A DNA stretch of 40,527 bases, taken from contig JAEUJZ010000187.1 of NCBI GenBank assembly GCA_016794505.1, positions 1-40,527 on the forward strand. The letters are read 5' to 3'. The stretch is from Myxococcales bacterium (GTDB lineage: Bacteria > Myxococcota_A > Polyangia > Palsa-1104 > JAEUJZ01). The translations under genes were made by a program, and so were the position numbers. This document shows positions 33,073 to 40,527 of this stretch, piece after piece (position 1 is the stretch's first letter; each line of letters opens with the position of its first letter). The notes under the pieces were generated by a model, which saw only the letters and a program-made list of their open reading frames with translations, was not told the DNA's origin and did no database searches.

Positions 33073-33078
33073 TACTGT
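33073..33078 (+). promoter_or_regulatory. Candidate internal -10 box TACTGT before the FHA activator gene
   Basis: TACTGT starts directly after the FAD gene stop and ends 8 nt before ATG 33087. It may give the activator its own leaderless transcript in addition to operon read-through. Confidence 0.28.
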
Positions 33079-33086
33079 TCCCGGCC

Positions 33087-34733
<1,647 letters not shown>

Positions 34734-34804
34734 CAGAGAATTTATTAATTAATATAAAACCAATTCTGGATATGTCATTTACTTGCAAGTAGTATAGAAA
34801 TTAG
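34734..34804. other. AT-rich island between convergent genes
   Basis: By hand count only 17 of 71 bases are G or C, in an otherwise GC-rich window. It contains the perfect palindromes TATTAATTAATA and ACTTGCAAGT and lies between the stop codons of the FHA activator and the TonB receptor. It could act as a bidirectional terminator, a nucleoid-protein site or a duplex-destabilised element. It is too short for a gene. Confidence 0.6.
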
Positions 34805-37018
34805 TTAATAATTTGCATCCAGTCCCAGGCGTGCGCCGATGCCAGCTCCGTCGAGTCCTGAGCCGTGGAAGCGATAGCTTTCGTTGGTGATGTTGTCGAT
34901 CGCGGCGGTCAGTTGGATTTGGCGCGACAGCCGCAGTGCGCTACGCAGGGACAACAGCATAAAGCCGGGTGTGCCATTGCAGAACGCCACGCTAGGTGTC
35001 GTTGGGCAGATCGTCGGATCCCATAGATCTTCGGTCGCAAGCTGCCGCTGCGGTCCGGCCCAGCGCACCAAGAGCTGCACAAAGTTAAAGATCGTGCGTG
35101 GACGGCGAAACTCGACTGCTGCGACGCCATGGACCGGCGGCACACGCGGCAGGGTCGACTCGCCAGTCGCCGTCGTATCGGGACGCGTATACGCAACGCT
35201 GGCGAACGCCGAAAGCCCCCAGAACAGGTAGACGCGCGCCACCGCCTCGATCGAGTGCAGCGACGCCGTCTCGCCATTGGCCCGACTGAGCAGGGGGCTG
35301 CAGCTTCGTCCGTCAAAGCCAAGCAGGCAGCTATCGCCCGCGAGCGTCACGGGCAAAAGCAGGATGGGGTTGTCAAGGCGCGTAAATGCATACGTGACGC
35401 TGCCTTCCAAGCGACGGTACGCCGTGCGAATGCCTGCCTCGCCCGAGTATGCCGACTCGCTGCTCAGCGCAACGCGGGTTGGCAGCAGCATCCCCGGCCG
35501 CCCGTCGTCGAGCCGGGCGGTGTCATCGAGGCTCGGCGGGCGCACCCCCAGCGAGCCGCCCGCAACCATGGCCAGGCCCGAAATCGGCTCATAGCGCAGG
35601 TGCAGCGAACCCGAATACACCGCTCGCCCTTGCTGCTGCTCGTCGAGAATCTCGCTGGTCGGACGCAGCTGACTCAGTCGCGCATCCTGCGGGATGTATA
35701 GGAAGCTGCCGCCCCCGCGCCCGCCAATCAGCGCCCGCAAGCGGCCACCTGACTCGGCTTCTCGACCGGAAAACAGGCGAATCAGATCGATGTCGTCTTG
35801 CAGGAAAAACGCGAACGTCTGCGCCCGGCTGCCATTGGGATAGCGCGCGTCGGCTGGCGATGGAGTCAGAGTCCCGCCTGGCCCGTCATGCAAGCGCGAC
35901 TGCTCGGCAGTGCTGCTGACCCACTCGAAGTTGCTTTCGAATCCAGCCGACAGGCTGCCGCCGCGTCCCAGATCACTGCGCAAGCGGCTGCTTACGCCCA
36001 GCACGTCGACGCGGTTTTGCTGCCGCAGGCTGCGATCGATGCTCACGACCTGGCGCGCTGAAAGCTCGGACTGCCGCTGGAAGGAAACGGTGGCGTGGAC
36101 CTCGACGGGCCGACCGGCCGCTTCGAACTCGCCGTCGTATCGCAGATAGCCAAGGTCGCGCCCTAGCTCGGGTAGGGAATAGACGTCGCCCCCTTGGCTG
36201 CGCTCGCTACGAATGCTGTCGTACTGTCGCAGCCCTTGAAACACGCCGGTTAGCGTCCCGCGACCGGTGTCGATGCCCAGACCCAAGTACAGCCCACCTT
36301 CGCCATAGCCGGTGTTGGGCTGCGCTTCATTGGCACTCGCTGAGCCACCGACGACATCGCGAAAACGACGGGCACTAAATGCGGCTTCGAGCGCGAAGCG
36401 GTTCCAGCGGCCCGCTCCGGTGATGCTGCCTTGCACGCCCTGATCGGGACTGGTGTAGACCCCGCGCGCCCCCGCCGAGAGCTCGACGGGGCTGTCTGCG
36501 ATCGCGGTAGGCCGCAGCGTTCGCAAGAGGATCGTGCCGCCCAGCCCGCCTTCACCGTACGTCGTAAGTCCCGCACCGCGGATAATCTCGACGCCTCGCA
36601 CCGTGTACGGGTCGATGAGGTTCAGGTTGGTCAGGCCGCCTGGCAGGGTGCTGGTGATCGTCGTGGTCAGCCGCACATCGTCGACGTACAGCGCGACGCG
36701 TCCCTCACCCAAGCCGCGCAAGCTGGCATTGGCAACGCCATAGCTTGGCTGCTGCACAAAGACCGCCTCTTTGTCGCGCAGCATGTCGCCGACCGAGCGG
36801 GCCGGCGCGACCCGAAGCTCATCCCCCAGGTCGATTCCTTCCATGGCTGCGGTGCTGCGCGGGCTCTCAAAGACGCTGTCCCGTCGCAGCGTCACGCTGC
36901 GCACGGTGTCCTGCTGAATGCGCGGCTTGGCCACGTCGATGGGCTCTTCGGCCTGGGTCCAGATGGGCCACGAAAGCCCCACTCCGCCGATGCCCAGACA
37001 CCACAGCCAGCGGGACAT
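34805..37018 (-). CDS. TonB-dependent outer-membrane receptor
   Basis: A 737-residue receptor. The signal peptide is MSRWLWCLGIGG through WTQA, cleaved before EEPIDVA. The plug domain (about 55-170) contains RSVGDMLRDKEAVFVQQ, NASLRGLGEGRVALYVDDVRL and VEIIRGAGLTTYGEGGLGG, as in siderophore and cobalamin-type receptors. The barrel then runs to the end, finishing in an aromatic residue (LGLDANY), the usual assembly signal. The ligand is unknown. I prefer ATG 37018 because it gives a textbook signal peptide. An in-frame TTG at 37072 overlapping the previous stop (TTGA) is also possible and would add 18 residues. No TonB/ExbBD genes are nearby. Confidence 0.9.
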   Translation of the reverse strand: MSRWLWCLGIGGVGLSWPIWTQAEEPIDVAKPRIQQDTVRSVTLRRDSVFESPRSTAAMEGIDLGDELRVAPARSVGDMLRDKEAVFVQQPSYGVANASLRGLGEGRVALYVDDVRLTTTITSTLPGGLTNLNLIDPYTVRGVEIIRGAGLTTYGEGGLGGTILLRTLRPTAIADSPVELSAGARGVYTSPDQGVQGSITGAGRWNRFALEAAFSARRFRDVVGGSASANEAQPNTGYGEGGLYLGLGIDTGRGTLTGVFQGLRQYDSIRSERSQGGDVYSLPELGRDLGYLRYDGEFEAAGRPVEVHATVSFQRQSELSARQVVSIDRSLRQQNRVDVLGVSSRLRSDLGRGGSLSAGFESNFEWVSSTAEQSRLHDGPGGTLTPSPADARYPNGSRAQTFAFFLQDDIDLIRLFSGREAESGGRLRALIGGRGGGSFLYIPQDARLSQLRPTSEILDEQQQGRAVYSGSLHLRYEPISGLAMVAGGSLGVRPPSLDDTARLDDGRPGMLLPTRVALSSESAYSGEAGIRTAYRRLEGSVTYAFTRLDNPILLLPVTLAGDSCLLGFDGRSCSPLLSRANGETASLHSIEAVARVYLFWGLSAFASVAYTRPDTTATGESTLPRVPPVHGVAAVEFRRPRTIFNFVQLLVRWAGPQRQLATEDLWDPTICPTTPSVAFCNGTPGFMLLSLRSALRLSRQIQLTAAIDNITNESYRFHGSGLDGAGIGARLGLDANY

Positions 37019-37068
37019 CCCGCGGCCTTGGCAGCGACGGTTTTTTTGCGCTGTCGTCGGCAATGTCG

Positions 37069-37386
37069 TCAAAGCACGCGGCCCGCTGCGAGCCGTTCCA
37101 TCTGCCGCGCCAGGGCCAGATCGCGATCCGTCACACCACCGCTGTCGTGGGTGCTCAGCGATACCGTGACCCGGTCATATACATTCGTCCATTCCGGGTG
37201 GTGGTTCATCGCTTCCGCACGCAAGGCCACGCTGGTCATAAAACCGAACGCATCGACGAAGCTCGGAAAGCGATACTCACGATACAGCTTGCCGTCGCGC
37301 ACTGCCCAGGCCCGCAGGGCTGGATCAGCCAGAGCGACATGCACAGCTTCAACCGTCATACAGGGCGGGCTCGTAGAGGCAGACAT
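37069..37386 (-). CDS. phhB: 4a-hydroxytetrahydrobiopterin dehydratase (pterin-4a-carbinolamine dehydratase)
   Basis: A 105-residue protein of standard size. It dehydrates 4a-hydroxytetrahydropterin so the cofactor of aromatic amino acid hydroxylases can be recycled; members also assist transcription or molybdopterin chemistry. The signature AEAMNHHPEWTNVYDRV includes the catalytic H62-H63-P64 and W66, and STHDSGGVT holds the second His. No phenylalanine hydroxylase is nearby, so the partner is unknown. The start is ATG 37386, with a purine-rich AGGAAG about 14 nt and GGGGA about 4 nt upstream. The next gene (TonB receptor) begins at or just after its stop. Confidence 0.92.
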   Translation of the reverse strand: MSASTSPPCMTVEAVHVALADPALRAWAVRDGKLYREYRFPSFVDAFGFMTSVALRAEAMNHHPEWTNVYDRVTVSLSTHDSGGVTDRDLALARQMERLAAGRVL

Positions 37387-37461
37387 CGTTCCCCAAGCTT
37401 CCTGAAGTTTCGACCTTTATGGCCTGGATATGCGGCTCGTGGCAAGTGCGATCTCGCACCG

Positions 37462-38574
37462 TCAGCGAGGCGACGTGGGCAAGGGGTTTGGCAGGACCTC
37501 TGCGATGGCCAAGAGCAGGGCTTCGATGTTGCGGGGATGCAGGTTGCCGATGGTGCCGATGCGAAAACAGTCCGCGAGACTGACCTTGCCGGGATAGATG
37601 ACAAAGCCGCGCTCGGACAGGGCTTGATAAAAGGCCGAGAAGTCGAAGTCCGGCCGGCTGGGCATGCGAAACGACGTGATGATCGGCGACAACAGCGACG
37701 GCGGCAGCAGCGTCTGAAAGGCCAGCTTTTGCATGCCGGCCAGCAGTGCCTGCTGGTTCTTTTGGTAGCGCGCGAGGCGAGCACCGGGCCCCCCTTCGTC
37801 GGCTAGCTCGCGCAGGGCTTGCTGCAGGGCCAAAAGAGCATGCGTCGGGGGTGTAAAGCGGAACTGCCCATCGCGATCGAGACCGGCAAGCTGGGCTGCC
37901 AGATCCAAGCTGACGCAGCGCGCTTGGCCCTGCGCAGCGACAAGCAGGCTGCGCTTGGCCACGATCAGCGCCAAGCCGGGGACCCCCTGCAGGCACTTGT
38001 TCGCCGACGTCACCAGGGCATCGGCCTGCCAGTCCCCCAAAGGACAGGGCAGAGCGCCAAAGCTGCTCATCGCATCGACAAGCAGCCGGCGGCCCCGGCA
38101 ACGCGTCACCTCTGCGATTGCAGACACGGGATTGACCAAGCCCGTGCTCGTCTCGCAGTGAACGACCGCGACGGCGCCAAGCTGCGGATCGGCGTCGAGG
38201 GCCGCGGCAATCACGGCCGCATCAACGGGCTGGGTCTCGGCAAAGTCGCAGGGCACCACGGCGATCTCTTGCGCACGTGCAAGTTGAGCGATTCGCTGCC
38301 CATAGGCACCGTTCTGCGCCACCAGCAACCGACCCCCGCGCGGCACCAGAGCACCCACGGCCGCTTCGACGGCATACGTCCCGCTGCCCTGCAGCGGCAG
38401 CGCGGCATACTCTGGCTCGGCTACGCCCGCGATCTCTAGCAGCGTCGCCCGCACCTGGCGAACCAGAGCCAGGAACTCTGCATCGCGCGATCCAAGATCG
38501 CGCAGCATCGCCTGCTTCACCGTTTCTGTCGTCGACAGAGGCCCCGGCGTAAACAGCAGCTTGCCTTCCGCCAT
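37462..38574 (-). CDS. phnW: 2-aminoethylphosphonate:pyruvate aminotransferase (class V)
   Basis: A 370-residue fold-type I PLP enzyme, the usual size for PhnW, which turns 2-aminoethylphosphonate and pyruvate into phosphonoacetaldehyde and alanine. Typical blocks are LLFTPGPLSTTETVKQAML (6-24), GSRDAEF, LPLQGSGTYAVEAA and VHCETSTGLVNP. VDAMSSFGALP contains D167, which binds the PLP ring nitrogen, and K193 in TSANKCLQG is the PLP lysine. FTPPTHALLAL and GFVIYPGKVSLADCFRIGTIG complete the pattern. No phnX (phosphonatase) is adjacent, so the downstream step or a reverse, biosynthetic role is unclear. ATG 38574 lies 5 bp after the fabH-like stop; a longer frame to 38676 overlaps fabH and is rejected. 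Confidence 0.85.
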   Translation of the reverse strand: MAEGKLLFTPGPLSTTETVKQAMLRDLGSRDAEFLALVRQVRATLLEIAGVAEPEYAALPLQGSGTYAVEAAVGALVPRGGRLLVAQNGAYGQRIAQLARAQEIAVVPCDFAETQPVDAAVIAAALDADPQLGAVAVVHCETSTGLVNPVSAIAEVTRCRGRRLLVDAMSSFGALPCPLGDWQADALVTSANKCLQGVPGLALIVAKRSLLVAAQGQARCVSLDLAAQLAGLDRDGQFRFTPPTHALLALQQALRELADEGGPGARLARYQKNQQALLAGMQKLAFQTLLPPSLLSPIITSFRMPSRPDFDFSAFYQALSERGFVIYPGKVSLADCFRIGTIGNLHPRNIEALLLAIAEVLPNPLPTSPR

Positions 38575-38579
38575 GGGCC

Positions 38580-39638
38580 TTAGTCGCGCAAGAGCGCCGC
38601 GCCCCAGTGAAAGCCCGCGCCCAGACCGACGAAACAGCACAGGTCGCCAGAGCTGATCTTGCCAGCCCGACGGCACTCGTCGTACGCGATCGGAATCGTC
38701 GCTGCCGTGGTGTTGCCGTAGCGCTGGATGTTGTTGTAGATGCGCTCGGGCGGAATCCCCAGCGCCTGCTGCACCGCTTCGTTGATGCGCAGGTTCGCTT
38801 GGTGAAAGATGAACATCTTCACGTCCGAGATGGTGTAGCCATGGCGAGCCAGCAGCGAGCGCGTCACCTCGGGCATCTTGGTCACCGCCATGCGGAAGAC
38901 GAACTTGCCGTCCATGTGCGGCACGTGCTCCAGGCGCTTGATCATCGCTTCGTCGACATACGGCCGGTGTGCCATACCAGACGGCACATACAGCTTGTTG
39001 TAGTGGCTGCCATCTGAATGCAACTCGAAGTCGATGAGGCCGCGCTCGCTCTCGTCGTCTTCGCGGCGCAGGACCACCGCCGCACCCGCGTCGCCAAACA
39101 ACACGGCGCGGTCGCGAATCATCGTGCCGAACGCCCTCTCTTCTTCGCCGATCTCCTTGTCTTCCACCTGACCCAGCACCAGATCCCAGCTGCGGAAGGG
39201 CATAAATGGCGAGTGCGACTCGGCGCCGATCAGAAGCAGGTTCTTGGCCACCTTGGTCTTGAGCAGCGCGTCAGAGACCTGCAGCGCATAGATGAAGCCC
39301 GTACACTGCTGGCGAATGTCGAGCGCCGGGATGTTGCGCAGGCCCAGCTTGGCTTGCAGGATGCCTCCCGATCCGGGGAAAAAGTGGTCCGGCGTCATCG
39401 TCGCAAAGACGACATAGTCAATGTCCTGCGGCCCGACACCGGCTTGTTCCATCGCAATCTTGGCGGCGCGCACACCCAGGTCCGATGTCGCGACCCCGTC
39501 CGCCACGAAGTAGCGCTGCTCAATGCCAGAGCGCTCGCGAATCCACTGATCGCTGGTCTCCATCACCTTTTCGAATCGGCTGTTGGGGACGAGGTGCTCG
39601 CCGACCGCGAACCCGGTGCCTTTGACGACGCTACGCAT
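38580..39638 (-). CDS. fabH: 3-oxoacyl-ACP synthase III (FabH-like ketosynthase)
   Basis: A 352-residue ketoacyl synthase III that condenses an acyl-CoA or acyl-ACP with malonyl-ACP. The catalytic triad is C112 (in DIRQQCTGF), H279 (FIFHQAN) and N309 (RYGNTTAATIP). SDQWIRERSGIEQR near residue 29 is the usual N-terminal block. It is about 30 residues longer than E. coli FabH owing to an insertion at about 142-175 (after GAESHSPF and before RDRAVLFGDAG). It may prime fatty acids or make a specialised 3-keto product. ATG 39638 is preceded by GGAGAAG and by a promoter inside the longer reading frame to 39692, which fixes the start. It heads the phnW-phhB-TonB receptor run. Confidence 0.88.
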   Translation of the reverse strand: MRSVVKGTGFAVGEHLVPNSRFEKVMETSDQWIRERSGIEQRYFVADGVATSDLGVRAAKIAMEQAGVGPQDIDYVVFATMTPDHFFPGSGGILQAKLGLRNIPALDIRQQCTGFIYALQVSDALLKTKVAKNLLLIGAESHSPFMPFRSWDLVLGQVEDKEIGEEERAFGTMIRDRAVLFGDAGAAVVLRREDDESERGLIDFELHSDGSHYNKLYVPSGMAHRPYVDEAMIKRLEHVPHMDGKFVFRMAVTKMPEVTRSLLARHGYTISDVKMFIFHQANLRINEAVQQALGIPPERIYNNIQRYGNTTAATIPIAYDECRRAGKISSGDLCCFVGLGAGFHWGAALLRD

Positions 39639-39657
39639 GTGTCTTCTCCGTTTGAAA

Positions 39658-39692
39658 CCTCGGGTTCTACTCTCCCGAGGCGGATTTGGCAA
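39658..39692 (-). promoter_or_regulatory. fabH promoter with overlapping operator-like palindrome
   Basis: On the minus strand TTGCCA (39692-39687), a 17-bp spacer and TAGAAC (39669-39664) match a housekeeping promoter (5/6 and 4/6). A perfect inverted repeat, CCTCGGG and CCCGAGG with a 9-bp gap (39680-39658), covers the -10 region, as expected for a repressor operator. A leader of about 20 nt follows, with Shine-Dalgarno sequence GGAGAAG before ATG 39638. Confidence 0.5.
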
Positions 39693-39840
39693 GCACGTGT
39701 TGGCTAGGCGGGTACCGTGCAGGCGCTTACAGGCAGCGCACCGTCATGGGCAGCTCAGCGCGATGCACCGAAACAAACCAGTTCGGAGAGGGAGGACAAA
39801 GGAAGCGACGGCTTGCTGCCGGCGTGAGGGAGGAGGGCTG

Positions 39841-39869
39841 CGCGGGTCGAGTGCGGAGCGAGCCCGCGC
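39841..39869 (-). terminator. GC-rich hairpin downstream of groEL
   Basis: On the minus strand, about 19 nt after the groEL stop, CGCGGGCTCG and CGACCCGCG pair with one bulge around a loop of about 9 nt. No U tract follows, so it would be a stabilising or Rho-linked hairpin rather than a classic intrinsic terminator. Confidence 0.35.
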
Positions 39870-39887
39870 GATGGGGGGACAGCCTGC

Positions 39888-40527
39888 CTAGTGACCGTGA
39901 CCTGCGTGACCGCCAGCCGCCTCGGCTTCATCCTTCGGCTTCTCGGCGATCATCGCTTCGGTGGTCAGCATCAGACCAGCCACCGAGGCCGCGTTCTGCA
40001 GAGCCGTGCGCACGACCTTGGTCGGATCGATGACGCCCGCATCCAGCAGGTCTTCGTACTTGTCGGTCGCGGCGTTGTAGCCAAAGGCACCCTTGCTGTC
40101 GCGAACCTTGTTCACGACGATGCTGCCTTCGACGCCGCCGTTTTGCGCGATCCAGCGCATCGGCTCTTCCACAGAGCGACGGATGATGGCCACGCCATAG
40201 CTCTGCTCACCCGGAAGCTGCAGGCCATCAAGCACAGCCTGGGCCCGCAGCAGGGCCACGCCGCCGCCCGGCACGATGCCTTCTTCCACCGCGGCTCGCG
40301 TCGCGTGCAGCGCATCTTCCACGCGCGCCTTCTTTTCCTTCATCTCCGTCTCGGTCGCAGCGCCTACCTTGATCACCGCCACCCCGCCGACCAGCTTCGC
40401 CAGACGCTCTTGCAGCTTCTCGCGGTCGTAGTCGCTCGTCGTGTCCTGGATCTGCGCCCGGATCTGCTTCACTCGCGCGTCGATGTCGCCCTTCTTGCCG
40501 GCTCCATCGATCACCGTCGTGTTGTCC
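39888..40527 (-). CDS. groEL: Chaperonin GroEL, C-terminal part (partial)
   Basis: The last 212 codons of the 60-kDa chaperonin; the gene runs off the window edge. Visible blocks are DNTTVIDGAGKK, REKLQERLAKLVGGVAVIKVGAATETEMKEKK, the equatorial EEGIVPGGGVALL and the C-terminal DAGVIDPTKVVRTALQNAASVAGLMLTTEAM. These are diagnostic of GroEL/Hsp60, which with GroES folds proteins in an ATP-driven double ring. The extreme C-terminus is AAGGHAGHGH instead of the common GGM repeat, so the flexible tail inside the ring is His-rich here. The promoter and any CIRCE element lie outside the window. Confidence 0.97.
   Translation of the reverse strand, partial: DNTTVIDGAGKKGDIDARVKQIRAQIQDTTSDYDREKLQERLAKLVGGVAVIKVGAATETEMKEKKARVEDALHATRAAVEEGIVPGGGVALLRAQAVLDGLQLPGEQSYGVAIIRRSVEEPMRWIAQNGGVEGSIVVNKVRDSKGAFGYNAATDKYEDLLDAGVIDPTKVVRTALQNAASVAGLMLTTEAMIAEKPKDEAEAAGGHAGHGH

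Overview
The window is GC-rich chromosomal DNA with dense gene packing. It carries a sigma-54 activator with an FHA domain, a membrane-anchored Ser/Thr kinase, an ECF sigma factor with a FecR/TPR partner, a TonB receptor, lipoproteins and a Tat lipoprotein. Together these point to a Gram-negative bacterium with large, eukaryote-like signalling capacity, most like Myxococcota (former Deltaproteobacteria). That placement is inferred from gene content; no rRNA or tRNA gene is visible to confirm it. I see no transposase, integrase, phage gene or CRISPR array, so this looks like ordinary chromosome rather than an island.

Layout. 1-1196: end of a glycosyltransferase, a Nudix hydrolase and a GNAT acetyltransferase. 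1199-4177 (minus): an unknown protein, a CPA2/Kef-type antiporter and an orphan MlaF-type ATPase in one overlapping unit. 4270-4618: a 22-bp tandem array of 15 full units plus one decayed unit. 4637-6987: a small lipobox-bearing membrane protein and a flavin-dependent halogenase-like enzyme. 7022-13825 (minus): htpG, an MFS transporter, a fused 5-oxoprolinase PxpB-PxpC, PxpA and a polyphosphate glucokinase. 13963-17013: an outer-membrane-like protein, an ECF sigma factor and a FecR/TPR protein. 17037-21746: a glycogen-debranching-type enzyme convergent with, and overlapping, a YfhO-family membrane protein. 21889-25812: urocanate hydratase directly followed by a chemoreceptor. 25916-34733: a lipoprotein, a Ser/Thr kinase, then a tightly coupled trio (membrane SpeE-like aminopropyltransferase, Tat-exported FAD oxidoreductase, FHA/sigma-54 activator). 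34734-34804: a strikingly AT-rich island. 34805-39638 (minus): fabH-like, phnW, pterin-carbinolamine dehydratase and a TonB receptor. 39888-40527 (minus): the C-terminal part of GroEL.

Two sequence-level patterns stand out. First, the 22-bp array: its unit carries a perfect Shine-Dalgarno sequence on one strand and an anti-Shine-Dalgarno sequence on the other, with a near-two-helical-turn period. Second, many genes at the head of a transcription unit have a TAnnnT-like -10 hexamer only 6-9 nt before the start codon and no Shine-Dalgarno sequence, whereas several internal or leadered genes have one. This suggests that leaderless mRNAs are common here. No wholly new multi-gene system is proven. 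The best candidates are the array and the SpeE-like/FAD/FHA-activator operon.
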